In this document: piece by piece, positions 1 through 6,662 of the stretch | How positions within the stretch are numbered: the first letter of the stretch is position 1 | Layout of the letters: every line of letters begins with the position of its first letter | Source of the DNA: Fusobacteriaceae bacterium | Lineage (GTDB): Bacteria > Fusobacteriota > Fusobacteriia > Fusobacteriales > Fusobacteriaceae | Direction: 5' to 3' | Assembly (NCBI GenBank): GCA_030625925.1 | Contig: DAOUPY010000035.1 | Span: 1-9,113 of the forward strand | DNA length: 9,113 nucleotides | Position numbers and translations under genes: made by a program | The notes under the pieces: generated by a model | The model's database searches: none | What the model was told of the DNA's origin: nothing | What the model saw: the letters and a program-made list of their open reading frames with translations, nothing else

Positions 1-2
1 AT

Positions 3-503
3 ATAATAGATGCAGATAAAATTTCAAGGGAAGTTTCAGGTTCTTTGGAAGTGATAAGAAAGATAGAACAAAATTTTGGCTCAGAAGTGATAAATGGCGG
101 AGACCTAGATCGTCAAAAACTAAGAAAGATAGTATTTGAGAGTAAGGAAAAAAGAGAACTTTTAAATGAGATAATGCACCCCCTTATAGTGAAAAAAATT
201 ATAGAGGAGATAGAAAAAAATAGAGAAAAAAAACTTATAATATTGGATATTCCTCTTTTATATGAAACAGAGTTGGAGTACCTCTGTGATAAGGTGTTGG
301 TGGTATGTACAGATGAGAAGATCCAGGTAGAGAGAATAAAAGTCAGAGATGGGATAGAGTGGGAATTGGCCAAGAAGATAATAGATGCACAGATGCCCTT
401 GGTAGAAAAGATGAAGAAAGCGGATATATTTATTGAAAATAATGGGGATTTAGAGGAATTACTAAAAAAAGTTGAATTAATATATAGTGAAATAACAAAA
501 TAA
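3..503 (+). CDS. coaE: Dephospho-CoA kinase, 5'-truncated by window edge
   Basis: The enzyme phosphorylates the 3'-hydroxyl of dephospho-CoA with ATP, the final cytosolic step of coenzyme A synthesis. The open frame runs from the first bases of the window and reads IIDADKISREV at its start, which is the conserved block following the P-loop in CoaE. The real start and the ATP-binding P-loop (about 30 residues) therefore lie upstream, and the in-frame TTG at 45 is not the start. Further family marks in order are DRQKLRKIVF, the HPLI block, LDIPLLYE (the D-x-PLL-x-E motif of the CoA domain), RDG followed by AQMPLVEK, and a C-terminal AD-x-FIENNGDLEEL. The visible 166 residues plus about 30 missing fit the usual 195-205. 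A separate promoter lies downstream, so pgpA need not depend on coaE transcription. Confidence 0.95.
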   Translation: MIDADKISREVSGSLEVIRKIEQNFGSEVINGGDLDRQKLRKIVFESKEKRELLNEIMHPLIVKKIIEEIEKNREKKLIILDIPLLYETELEYLCDKVLVVCTDEKIQVERIKVRDGIEWELAKKIIDAQMPLVEKMKKADIFIENNGDLEELLKKVELIYSEITK

Positions 504-517
504 ATTTCTCTTAAGGT

Positions 518-545
518 CAAGGAGGCTTTTAAATATAAGCCCTTG
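518..545 (+). other. Imperfect hairpin downstream of coaE
   Basis: CAAG (518-521) and GGCTT (524-528) pair with AAGCC (537-541) and CTTG (542-545), giving a 9-bp stem with a 2-nt bulge and an 8-nt loop. No T-tract follows, so it is not a standard intrinsic terminator. It may stabilise the coaE transcript 3' end or slow polymerase. The left arm holds an AAGGAGG sequence with no start codon at a usable distance. Its 3' flank merges into the -35 region of the pgpA promoter. Confidence 0.35.
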
Positions 546-547
546 CT

Positions 548-576
548 TTGAGTTCGAAGTTAAAATATGTTATAAT
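548..576 (+). promoter_or_regulatory. Sigma-70-type extended -10 promoter for the pgpA operon
   Basis: TTGAGT (548-553) is followed by a 17-bp spacer and a perfect TATAAT (571-576). A TG at 568-569 gives an extended -10 (TGTTATAAT). The predicted transcription start is near 583, leaving a leader of about 50 nt before the pgpA ATG at 636. This would let the pgpA-cinA-regulator-kdsC-fak operon be expressed independently of coaE. Confidence 0.75.
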
Positions 577-586
577 AACTAGTTGA

Positions 587-603
587 AATACCCTTAGGGT
601 GTT
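587..603. promoter_or_regulatory. 17-bp dyad, candidate operator just downstream of the pgpA start site
   Basis: AATACCCT (587-594), one central T and AGGGTGTT (596-603) form an inverted repeat matching at 7 of 8 arm positions. A 1-nt centre makes an RNA hairpin unlikely and fits a dimeric DNA-binding protein. It sits about 4 to 20 bases after the predicted transcription start, where a bound repressor would block elongation or open-complex escape. The XRE-family regulator encoded three genes downstream is the obvious candidate to bind it, but this is inference. Confidence 0.4.
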
Positions 604-622
604 GCTTTCTATATAAAAAAAT

Positions 623-629
623 GGAGGAG
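623..629 (+). promoter_or_regulatory. Ribosome binding site that fixes the pgpA start
   Basis: GGAGGAG lies 6 nt before the ATG at 636. The earlier in-frame ATG at 621 overlaps this site and has only A-rich sequence upstream, so 636 is the better start. Confidence 0.75.
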
Positions 630-635
630 AAGATT

Positions 636-1133
636 ATGAAAAAAGAGGTTGTAAGAGGCTTAGGAACTTGGTTTGGGCTGGGAGATCTACCAAAAGCTCC
701 GGGAACAATGGGGACACTAGGTGCAATACCATTATTTTTTATGTTAAACTCATTTAGATTGATAATAGCTGATGCTAGATTATATAATTCGTTTTATTTT
801 ATATTTTTAACGGGATTTTTTGCCCTGTCAATATATGTATCGGATAGATGTGAAAGGGAGATCTTTAAAGAAAAAGATCCGCAAAAGGTAGTGATAGATG
901 AGGTATTGGGATTTATGGTAACTATGTTTTTAGTTAATCCAGTGGGATATAAAGAAACTATAGTAGCTGTTATCTTGGGATTTTTACTATTTAGATTCTT
1001 TGATATAACTAAGTTAGGTCCAATTGATAAGTCGCAGCACTATGGATATGGATTAGGAGTAGTGTTAGATGATTTTTTAGCAGGAGTTGTAGCGAATTTC
1101 TTATTGATAATATTGATGACAATAATTTTCTAG
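636..1133 (+). CDS. pgpA: Phosphatidylglycerophosphatase A
   Basis: The enzyme removes the phosphate from phosphatidylglycerophosphate to give phosphatidylglycerol at the inner membrane. From the ATG at 636 it has 165 residues (E. coli PgpA is about 170). The family signature is complete: GLGDLPKAPGTMGTL (residues 14-28), VVIDEVLG (85-92), FRFFDITKLGP (119-129) and GLGVVLDDFLAG (139-150), the acidic residues being the expected Mg-binding and catalytic set. Hydrophobic segments near residues 28-45, 52-69, 92-117 and 145-165 fit a polytopic protein. It is the first gene after the promoter at 548-576, with cinA starting 10 bases after its stop. The in-frame ATG at 621 would add only five residues and has no ribosome binding site. 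Confidence 0.93.
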   Translation: MKKEVVRGLGTWFGLGDLPKAPGTMGTLGAIPLFFMLNSFRLIIADARLYNSFYFIFLTGFFALSIYVSDRCEREIFKEKDPQKVVIDEVLGFMVTMFLVNPVGYKETIVAVILGFLLFRFFDITKLGPIDKSQHYGYGLGVVLDDFLAGVVANFLLIILMTIIF

Positions 1134-1143
1134 GAGAGATAAT

Positions 1144-2340
1144 ATGGACGCAACGATTATATTAGTCGGAACAGAGCTCCTAAATGGAATGACTGTGGAT
1201 ACAAACAGTATATATATGGCAGAGGAACTCAATAAATATGGGATAGAAATAAGACATAAATTGGTGGTAGGTGACAATATAACAGATATTGTAGAAGCCA
1301 TAGAATATGGAAATTCAAAATCAGATCTAGTTATATTGAGCGGTGGATTGGGCCCGACTATGGATGATCTGACAAAATCAGCCATCTCTAAGTTTTTGAA
1401 TGTAGAATTGGTGGTAGATAGAGATGACTATATGGATTTAAAGAAAAAGTATGATTCTCATAAACTTGTGCTGGAAGATAAAAACCTGAGAGAAGCAGAA
1501 AAACCATATGGAAGTCAGACAATTATCAATGATGCAGGGATGTGCAAAGGGATATATATAGATAAAATAGCGGCATTTCCTGGAGTACCCAGAGAACTCT
1601 ATGATTTATTTCCTAAGTTTTTAAAATTACTGGTATCCCAGAATAAACTGGAAAAAAATATCTATATAAAAGATATTTTAGTCTGGGGAATCCCTGAATC
1701 AGTATTAGAAAGTAAAGTCGTTCATTTATTTGAGTTAAAAGGGATTCATTATGAGTTCTTGGTGAAAGATTATGGTATAATAATTAGACTGCAAACAATA
1801 AGTATAAATAAATTTAGTGTGGATAAAATAACATCAAGTTTGTATAAGATAATAGGTGAAAATGTAATAGGTGAAGATGATGAGAGGTTAGAAACCACAA
1901 TCTATAAATATTTAAAGGATCAAAAATATGACATATCTCTTGCAGAGTCTTGTACCGGGGGCTTGATAGCGTCTAAATTTATAGAGGTAGACGGGATTTC
2001 TAGTGTGTTTAAAGAAGGAATAGTATGTTACAGTAATGAATCCAAACAAGAGAGATTAGGAGTAAAGAAGGAAACTTTGGATGCTTATGGAGCTGTGTCC
2101 TATGAAACTTGCGAGGAGATGTTAGGTGGATTAGATACAGACGTAAAGATAGCTGTAACAGGGATAGCCGGACCAAATGGCGGAACTAAAGAAAAACCAG
2201 TTGGAACTGTGTATATTGGGGTAGTTGTAGGAGAGAAAAAATACATAAAAAAATATCTCTTTAATGGGAATCGGGAAAAAATAAGAAGGATTACCATGAT
2301 GAGAGCAATGTTTGAAGTACTTAAAATTTTAAAGGGGTGA
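1144..2340 (+). CDS. cinA: CinA: molybdopterin-binding-like domain fused to NMN deamidase domain
   Basis: CinA proteins combine an N-terminal MoCF/COG1058 domain, linked to ADP-ribose or nucleotide pyrophosphatase activity, with a C-terminal PncC-type nicotinamide mononucleotide deamidase that recycles NMN to NaMN for NAD. Here the N-terminal domain shows VGTELLNG (8-15), the TNS block and GGLGPTMDDLT (67-77). The central part has GSQTIIND and FPGVPREL (145-152). The deamidase domain shows LAESCTGG (266-273), the CYSNESK block (295-301) and TGIAGPNGG (339-347) followed by KPVGTVYIG. At 398 residues it is slightly shorter than the common 410-425. A ribosome binding site, AGGAGAG, overlaps the pgpA stop. 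In some bacteria cinA is competence-induced; no other competence gene is visible here, so a metabolic repair role is more likely. Confidence 0.94.
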   Translation: MDATIILVGTELLNGMTVDTNSIYMAEELNKYGIEIRHKLVVGDNITDIVEAIEYGNSKSDLVILSGGLGPTMDDLTKSAISKFLNVELVVDRDDYMDLKKKYDSHKLVLEDKNLREAEKPYGSQTIINDAGMCKGIYIDKIAAFPGVPRELYDLFPKFLKLLVSQNKLEKNIYIKDILVWGIPESVLESKVVHLFELKGIHYEFLVKDYGIIIRLQTISINKFSVDKITSSLYKIIGENVIGEDDERLETTIYKYLKDQKYDISLAESCTGGLIASKFIEVDGISSVFKEGIVCYSNESKQERLGVKKETLDAYGAVSYETCEEMLGGLDTDVKIAVTGIAGPNGGTKEKPVGTVYIGVVVGEKKYIKKYLFNGNREKIRRITMMRAMFEVLKILKG

Positions 2341-2346
2341 GGTAAG

Positions 2347-2895
2347 ATGGCACTAGGAGAAAAGATAAAAAAATGTAGAAAGGATAAGGCCTATTCTTTG
2401 AGACTGCTGGCTTCTAAAGTAAACTTATCAGCTAGTTTTTTATCTCAAATAGAGCAAGGTAAAGCATCTCCATCTATCGAAAACTTAAAGAAAATTGCTA
2501 ATGAATTGGATGTAAGGGTAAGTTCGTTGATAGAGGAAGAGGATGAAAAAAAAGATACTGATGTAGTTAAAAAAGATGAAAGAAATAAGGTAGAAAGTAT
2601 AGATTCTAAAACAATGATATCTCTATTGACTACTTCGAATATAGAAAAACATATGGAACCAATATTGTATGAAATAGAACCTGGAGGAGAGAGTGGAAGG
2701 GGTTATTATACTCATAATGGTGAAGAATTTATATTTGTCTTAGAAGGACAATTAGAAGTTCAAATTGAAAGTAAGAGTTATTTATTGGATGAGGGAGACA
2801 GTTTATATTTTAAATCTACTCAAAAACATAAGTTTAGAAACCCTGGAGACAGGTTAGTAAGGGCAATATGGGTAGTAACTCCTCCAACATTTTAA
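2347..2895 (+). CDS. XRE-family regulator with C-terminal cupin sensor domain
   Basis: This 182-residue cytosolic regulator has an HTH of the Cro/C1 (XRE) type at residues 5-61 (SLRLLASKVNLSASFLSQIE is the helix-turn-helix core). An acidic/basic linker (63-84) follows, then a cupin_2 domain at about 105-177. Cupin marks are THNGEEFIFVLEG (122-134), GDSLYF and the HKF block; H123, E127 and H161 are candidate metal or ligand contacts. Members of this architecture (PuuR, SutR/YdcN and relatives) sense small metabolites through the cupin and act as dimeric repressors or activators. The start follows a GGGGTGAGG ribosome binding site overlapping the cinA stop. Its place inside an operon for phosphatidylglycerol, Kdo and fatty-acid activation suggests a lipid or envelope ligand. 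The dyad at 587-603 is a plausible autoregulatory target. The ligand is unknown. Confidence 0.88.
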   Translation: MALGEKIKKCRKDKAYSLRLLASKVNLSASFLSQIEQGKASPSIENLKKIANELDVRVSSLIEEEDEKKDTDVVKKDERNKVESIDSKTMISLLTTSNIEKHMEPILYEIEPGGESGRGYYTHNGEEFIFVLEGQLEVQIESKSYLLDEGDSLYFKSTQKHKFRNPGDRLVRAIWVVTPPTF

Positions 2896-2906
2896 GGTGG
2901 TGAAAA

Positions 2907-3428
2907 ATGAAACCAAATTTAGAGAAAATAAAGATAGTAATTTTAGATGTCGATGGTACTATGACCGACGGAAAGATCTCCTATGATAACAATAGAATAG
3001 AGACAAAGTCATTTGATGTAAAAGATGGGATGGCAATAGCTCAGGCTATAAAATATGGAATAAAAGTAGCTATAATAACTGGAAGAACCTCTAAAATAGT
3101 AGAATATAGAGCCTCAGAATTGGGGATTACAGATATATATCAAGGGGTAGAAAATAAAATTGCTACCTTGGATGGATTACTGGAAAAATATGGTTATAAC
3201 TATGAAAATGTGGCCTATATGGGGGATGATATCAATGATATTCCTGCCATGATAAGGGCAAGTTATGTAGGGATAACAGCAGATGCTGTATCAGATGTAG
3301 AGGAGTTTGCACATTTTAAAAGCAGATATAATGGTGGATATGGTGCTGTGAGGGAATTCATGGAGACGATATTAAAAGCTAATGGGATTTGGAACAAAAT
3401 TATACAAAACTACAAGAGTAAAAAGTAA
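2907..3428 (+). CDS. kdsC: KdsC-type HAD phosphatase (3-deoxy-D-manno-octulosonate 8-phosphate phosphatase)
   Basis: KdsC (YrbI family, HAD subclass C0) hydrolyses Kdo-8-phosphate to Kdo, the sugar joining lipid A to the LPS core, and works as a cytosolic tetramer. The 173-residue length matches the family. HAD motif I is DVDGTMTDG (14-22) with nucleophile D14 and acid/base D16. Motif II is ITGR (57-60), the motif III lysine is in ENKIATL (K84), and motif IV is GDDINDIP (106-113). The C-terminal RYNGGYGAVRE (140-150) is a KdsC hallmark that completes the neighbouring subunit's active site. A GGTGGTG ribosome binding site precedes the ATG. Close relatives act on other 8- or 9-phosphate ulosonates such as KDN or Neu5Ac, so substrate specificity is not certain. 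No other Kdo gene is adjacent. Confidence 0.88.
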   Translation: MKPNLEKIKIVILDVDGTMTDGKISYDNNRIETKSFDVKDGMAIAQAIKYGIKVAIITGRTSKIVEYRASELGITDIYQGVENKIATLDGLLEKYGYNYENVAYMGDDINDIPAMIRASYVGITADAVSDVEEFAHFKSRYNGGYGAVREFMETILKANGIWNKIIQNYKSKK

Positions 3429-3445
3429 ATATAAGGATAAAAATT

Positions 3446-5950
3446 ATGAAGATAGAACACTTAAATGTTACGAGGTTAATTAAATTATTTATAGCAGGTA
3501 GCAGATGGATGTCTAAATATGCAGATATATTAAATGACTTAAATGTATACCCTGTACCAGATGGCGATACTGGAACAAATATGTCTATGACGATGCAGGC
3601 TGTAGAGAATGAATTAGTAAAATTAAATCATGAACCTACAATGCCTGAATTTTGTGAGTTATTATCAGAAGCAATATTATTAGGAGCAAGAGGAAATTCT
3701 GGGACGATTTTATCCCAAATTATCCAAGGGTTTTTAAATGGATTTGAAGATAAGGAAGAATTAAATATAGATGATATCACAAGATCTTTTGAACAGGCTG
3801 CTAAATTGGCTTATAAAGCTGTGAGTAACCCTGTAGAAGGGACTATGCTTACAGTGATAAGAGTTATAGCCGAGAAAGCCAAGGAATATGATGGGCCAAA
3901 AGATAACTTTATCCCGTATCTGTCATATGTTAAGGAAGCGGCTCATGAAGCTGTAGAGGAAACTCCGAATCAATTGTTAAAATTAAAAGAAGCTGGAGTG
4001 GTAGATGCAGGTGGAAAGGGTGTTTTCTATCTTATTGAAGGGTTTGAAAAATCAATAACTGACCCTGAGATGTTAAAAGACTTGGAAAGAATAGTGAAAA
4101 GCCAAGCCCATAGAAGGGAAAGGTTGGAAGCGACCAATATTGATATTGATATTGAATTTAAATATTGTACTGAATTTATTGTTCAGGCAGGAAAATTTAA
4201 CCTGGAAGATCTAAAAGAAGAGATAAAAGAGCTGGGAGATTCAATGGTAGTAGCTCAAAGCTCTACTAAAACTAAAACACATATCCATACAAATAATCCT
4301 GGAGCCGTATTGGAGATAGCTATGAAATATGGTGGGTTAGATAACATTAAGATAGATAATATGGAATTACAGCATAGAAATTTACACCTGTCAGAGGAAG
4401 ATTTAATGAATCAGAATTCGGCTCATGTAATGATTCAAAATGAAAATACAGAAAAAAAAGCTTATTTTGCTATAGCTGATACCTACGAAATGGGAGAATT
4501 ATTCATCAAATCTGGTGCCACTTGTGTACTTATTGGTGGGCAGGGGCAGAATCCAAGTGTAGCAGATATGGAAATGGCAATAGCTAAGATTAATGCAGAG
4601 GAAATAGTGCTTTTACCGAATAATAAGAATATTATTTCAGCTGCCAAAATAGTAGCTGAAAGAGCTTCTAAAAATGTAGAAGTCTATGAGACTAAAACTA
4701 TGTTAGAGGGAAATTTTTATGTGAAGAATAAATCTGAGGATTTAGAGCGGGTAGTAAAAGATGCCAGAAGAAATAAATCCATTGAGATAACAAAAGCTGT
4801 AAGAAATACAAAGGTGGAGAATTTGACTATCACCGAGGGAAACTATATAGCTTTAGTAAATGGAAAGATCATGTATGAGAATAAAAATATAACGGATCTA
4901 ATATCTGATGTTTATGAGGAAAATATAGATGAGAATACTTTAAATATATTTGCAGTATTAGGTAGTGAGACTACAGATGAAGGAAACCTTGCTATAGTGA
5001 ATACTAAAGGGATAAAGCATGAGGAATATATAGGAAAACAGGATAACTATCATTATTACTTATATATAGAAAAAAAAGATCCAAACCAGCCTGAAATAGC
5101 AATAATCACAGACTCAACTTCGGATCTGACACCAGCACTAATCGGAGACCTATCTGTGAATATTATTCCTCTAAAAATAAAATTTGATGGAAATAAATAT
5201 TATAAAGATGGGGTAGATATATCTAAGACGGAATTTTGGCATAAAATTATAACTGAGGGAGTTGTACCTAAAACTTCCCAGCCGTCTCCAGCAGAATTTA
5301 AAAATTTATATGAAAGATTGCTGAAAAAAGGATATAAAAAGATAATAACAATTTTGATTTCCAGTAAATTAAGCGGGACACAGCAGGCTGCCAAGGTGGC
5401 TCGTGGAATGTTACCACAGGAAAAGGATATAGCCATAGTTGACTCTAAAAATGTATGGTTAGGATCTGGACATTTGGTTTTAGAAGCCGCTAAGATGGCT
5501 AAAGCAGGGGAATCTTTTGAAACAATTATACAGAATGTAGAAGAGATGAGAGATAAAGCTAAGATCTACTTTGTTGTGGATGAATTGAAATATCTTGAAA
5601 GAGGCGGAAGGATAGGTAAGGCCTCCTCTGTGATTGGAGGGGTATTTAATATCAAACCAATATTAAAAGTCGAAGATGGTGAAGTTCATAATGAAACAAA
5701 AGCCATTGGAGACAAGGGTGCCATGAGATATATGGAGAAACTTCTAAAACAAGAGGCTAAAAATGGATCGATAGTTTTATACACTGGATGGGGCGGGACT
5801 AAGCATCAGTCTGAAAATGCAGATGAACTCAGGAAATCAGTAGAAAAATACAGCAATGTAGATTATCAATCAAGATGTGAAGTCGGATCAACTATTGGAT
5901 CCCATACAGGACCATTATTTGGAATGACAATCTATCCTAAAATAAAATAA
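3446..5950 (+). CDS. FakA-FakB fusion: DhaL-domain fatty acid kinase joined to DegV fatty-acid-binding protein
   Basis: In Firmicutes, FakA (YloV) phosphorylates a fatty acid carried by a separate DegV protein, FakB, and the acyl-phosphate enters phospholipid synthesis through PlsX/PlsY. This 834-residue protein holds both. Residues 1-215 are the DhaL/DAK2 nucleotide domain: PDGDTGTNM (38-46) has the Mg-binding Asp pair, then ARGNSGT (81-87), EGTMLTV (131-137) and DAGGKG (187-192). Residues 225-540 match the FakA middle and C-terminal domains: CTEFIVQ (241-247), THIHTNNPG (278-286), IGGQGQNPS (363-371) and LPNNKNI. After a short linker, residues 550-834 form a full-length DegV domain: DSTSDL (556-561), TSQPS (610-614), SSKLSGT (639-645), LERGGRIG (717-724) and GSHTGP (818-823), the residues known to grip the fatty-acid carboxylate. 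No stop or frame change separates the parts. The ribosome binding site AAGGA is weak, 8 nt before ATG. It is the last gene of its operon. Confidence 0.9.
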   Translation: MKIEHLNVTRLIKLFIAGSRWMSKYADILNDLNVYPVPDGDTGTNMSMTMQAVENELVKLNHEPTMPEFCELLSEAILLGARGNSGTILSQIIQGFLNGFEDKEELNIDDITRSFEQAAKLAYKAVSNPVEGTMLTVIRVIAEKAKEYDGPKDNFIPYLSYVKEAAHEAVEETPNQLLKLKEAGVVDAGGKGVFYLIEGFEKSITDPEMLKDLERIVKSQAHRRERLEATNIDIDIEFKYCTEFIVQAGKFNLEDLKEEIKELGDSMVVAQSSTKTKTHIHTNNPGAVLEIAMKYGGLDNIKIDNMELQHRNLHLSEEDLMNQNSAHVMIQNENTEKKAYFAIADTYEMGELFIKSGATCVLIGGQGQNPSVADMEMAIAKINAEEIVLLPNNKNIISAAKIVAERASKNVEVYETKTMLEGNFYVKNKSEDLERVVKDARRNKSIEITKAVRNTKVENLTITEGNYIALVNGKIMYENKNITDLISDVYEENIDENTLNIFAVLGSETTDEGNLAIVNTKGIKHEEYIGKQDNYHYYLYIEKKDPNQPEIAIITDSTSDLTPALIGDLSVNIIPLKIKFDGNKYYKDGVDISKTEFWHKIITEGVVPKTSQPSPAEFKNLYERLLKKGYKKIITILISSKLSGTQQAAKVARGMLPQEKDIAIVDSKNVWLGSGHLVLEAAKMAKAGESFETIIQNVEEMRDKAKIYFVVDELKYLERGGRIGKASSVIGGVFNIKPILKVEDGEVHNETKAIGDKGAMRYMEKLLKQEAKNGSIVLYTGWGGTKHQSENADELRKSVEKYSNVDYQSRCEVGSTIGSHTGPLFGMTIYPKIK

Positions 5951-5960
5951 CATATAGAGA

Positions 5961-5984
5961 CTCAGCAGAAATGCTGGGTTTTTT
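5961..5984 (+). terminator. Intrinsic terminator of the pgpA-fak operon
   Basis: CTCAGCA (5961-5967) pairs with TGCTGGG (5972-5978) in a 7-bp stem with one G-U pair, closed by a GAAA tetraloop (5968-5971) and followed by six T (5979-5984). It begins 11 bases after the fusion gene's stop codon. Confidence 0.9.
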
Positions 5985-6111
5985 AATTATATCTAGAGTA
6001 AATATTAAGGAAGGCCGGTTTTATTTTTCTAAGTTACTTCTATTTTCAGGAAACTTCAGGGAATGCATTATCTGTCACTATTAAAAAATATAAATTTTTA
6101 TAAAAAAAAGA

Positions 6112-6140
6112 TTGGGTAGAAGTGGTTTATTTGGTATACT
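6112..6140 (+). promoter_or_regulatory. Sigma-70-type extended -10 promoter of the NfeD/SPFH operon
   Basis: TTGGGT (6112-6117), a 17-bp spacer and TATACT (6135-6140), with TG at 6132-6133 giving an extended -10. The transcription start is expected near 6147. The upstream 6080-6110 stretch is almost pure A/T and could act as an UP element. The leader carries a strong AAGGGGG ribosome binding site (6164-6170). Confidence 0.75.
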
Positions 6141-6178
6141 AATCTGAGAAATAGATAATTTATAAGGGGGCAAAAAAA

Positions 6179-6661
6179 ATGAGAAAAAGTTTAGACGTAT
6201 TGGAATCAATGATATATTACTGGAATACTGTAGCAGAGAAAGGAAAGGTAAGTGAGCAGTTTATATCTTTTCTAGCTCAAGATAGAGGGATGAAAGCTAC
6301 ATATGATGAGAATTTTGATGCTGAATCAGTAAGAAAGGTACTTAGTGCTATCTCAAACGTAGAACCATTTATAGGTGAAACACTAAATGAAGGAAAATTC
6401 TGGACTAATAACATGTGGATGATAGAGAAGTTGGATTATATGAACAAGGTAATAAATCCATTAAAAAGATTAAGTGTAGAAGATTTAGGAGAAGGACAAG
6501 TTGTATTCTTACCATTACAACTTGATTTATTCCATAAAAAAGGTAATACCTTATACATAAACTTCTTTATGGTAGAGCCAGACGAAATTAACGGAACAGA
6601 TAAGCTGACTATAGAGGATGTAGAGATAAAAGAGTGGATCAAGAAAAATATGGGGCGATAG
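6179..6661 (+). CDS. Conserved-looking hypothetical protein leading the NfeD/SPFH operon
   Basis: I do not recognise this 160-residue protein. It has no signal peptide, no membrane segment and no cysteine, so it should be cytosolic. The first about 100 residues look mainly helical (Leu/Ile/Met spaced through charged sequence, for example MRKSLDVLESMIYYWNTVAE). A central GEGQVVFLPLQLDLF stretch (105-117) and NTLYINFFMVE (123-133) look like beta strands, and the tail is acidic then basic. Aromatic residues are frequent, including W15, W75, W80 and W153. The gene follows a consensus promoter and an AAGGGGG ribosome binding site 8 nt before its ATG. Its stop is one base from the nfeD start, so the two are probably translationally coupled. 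An accessory or client role with the NfeD/stomatin pair is inferred from context only. Confidence 0.85.
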   Translation: MRKSLDVLESMIYYWNTVAEKGKVSEQFISFLAQDRGMKATYDENFDAESVRKVLSAISNVEPFIGETLNEGKFWTNNMWMIEKLDYMNKVINPLKRLSVEDLGEGQVVFLPLQLDLFHKKGNTLYINFFMVEPDEINGTDKLTIEDVEIKEWIKKNMGR

Positions 6662-6662
6662 G

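Noticed and set aside
45..503. TTG at 45 as the start of a complete 152-residue coaE product
   Set aside because: The frame is open upstream to the window edge and reads the conserved IIDADKISREV block, so the gene is truncated by the window and does not start here.
113..520. Minus-strand 135-codon open frame opposite coaE
   Set aside because: Phe/Ser/Ile-rich antisense shadow of an AT-rich gene, with no motif and no ribosome binding site.
519..525. AAGGAGG as a ribosome binding site for a small gene between coaE and pgpA
   Set aside because: No start codon lies at a usable distance and no open frame of note follows; the site is also buried in a hairpin stem.
596..614. GTTGCTTTCTATA in the pgpA leader as a third copy of the CGTTGCTTTTTATA motif near 8122 and 8754
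   Set aside because: Only about 8-12 bases match, in T-rich sequence, without the preceding GTCAC; chance similarity is likely.
621..635. ATG at 621 as the pgpA start
   Set aside because: It overlaps the GGAGGAG ribosome binding site of the ATG at 636 and has no site of its own; homology begins after 636.
6080..6110. A/T-only palindromic stretch before the NfeD/SPFH operon as a hairpin or origin element
   Set aside because: Low-complexity A/T sequence gives trivial palindromes; an UP-element role next to the promoter is enough to explain it.
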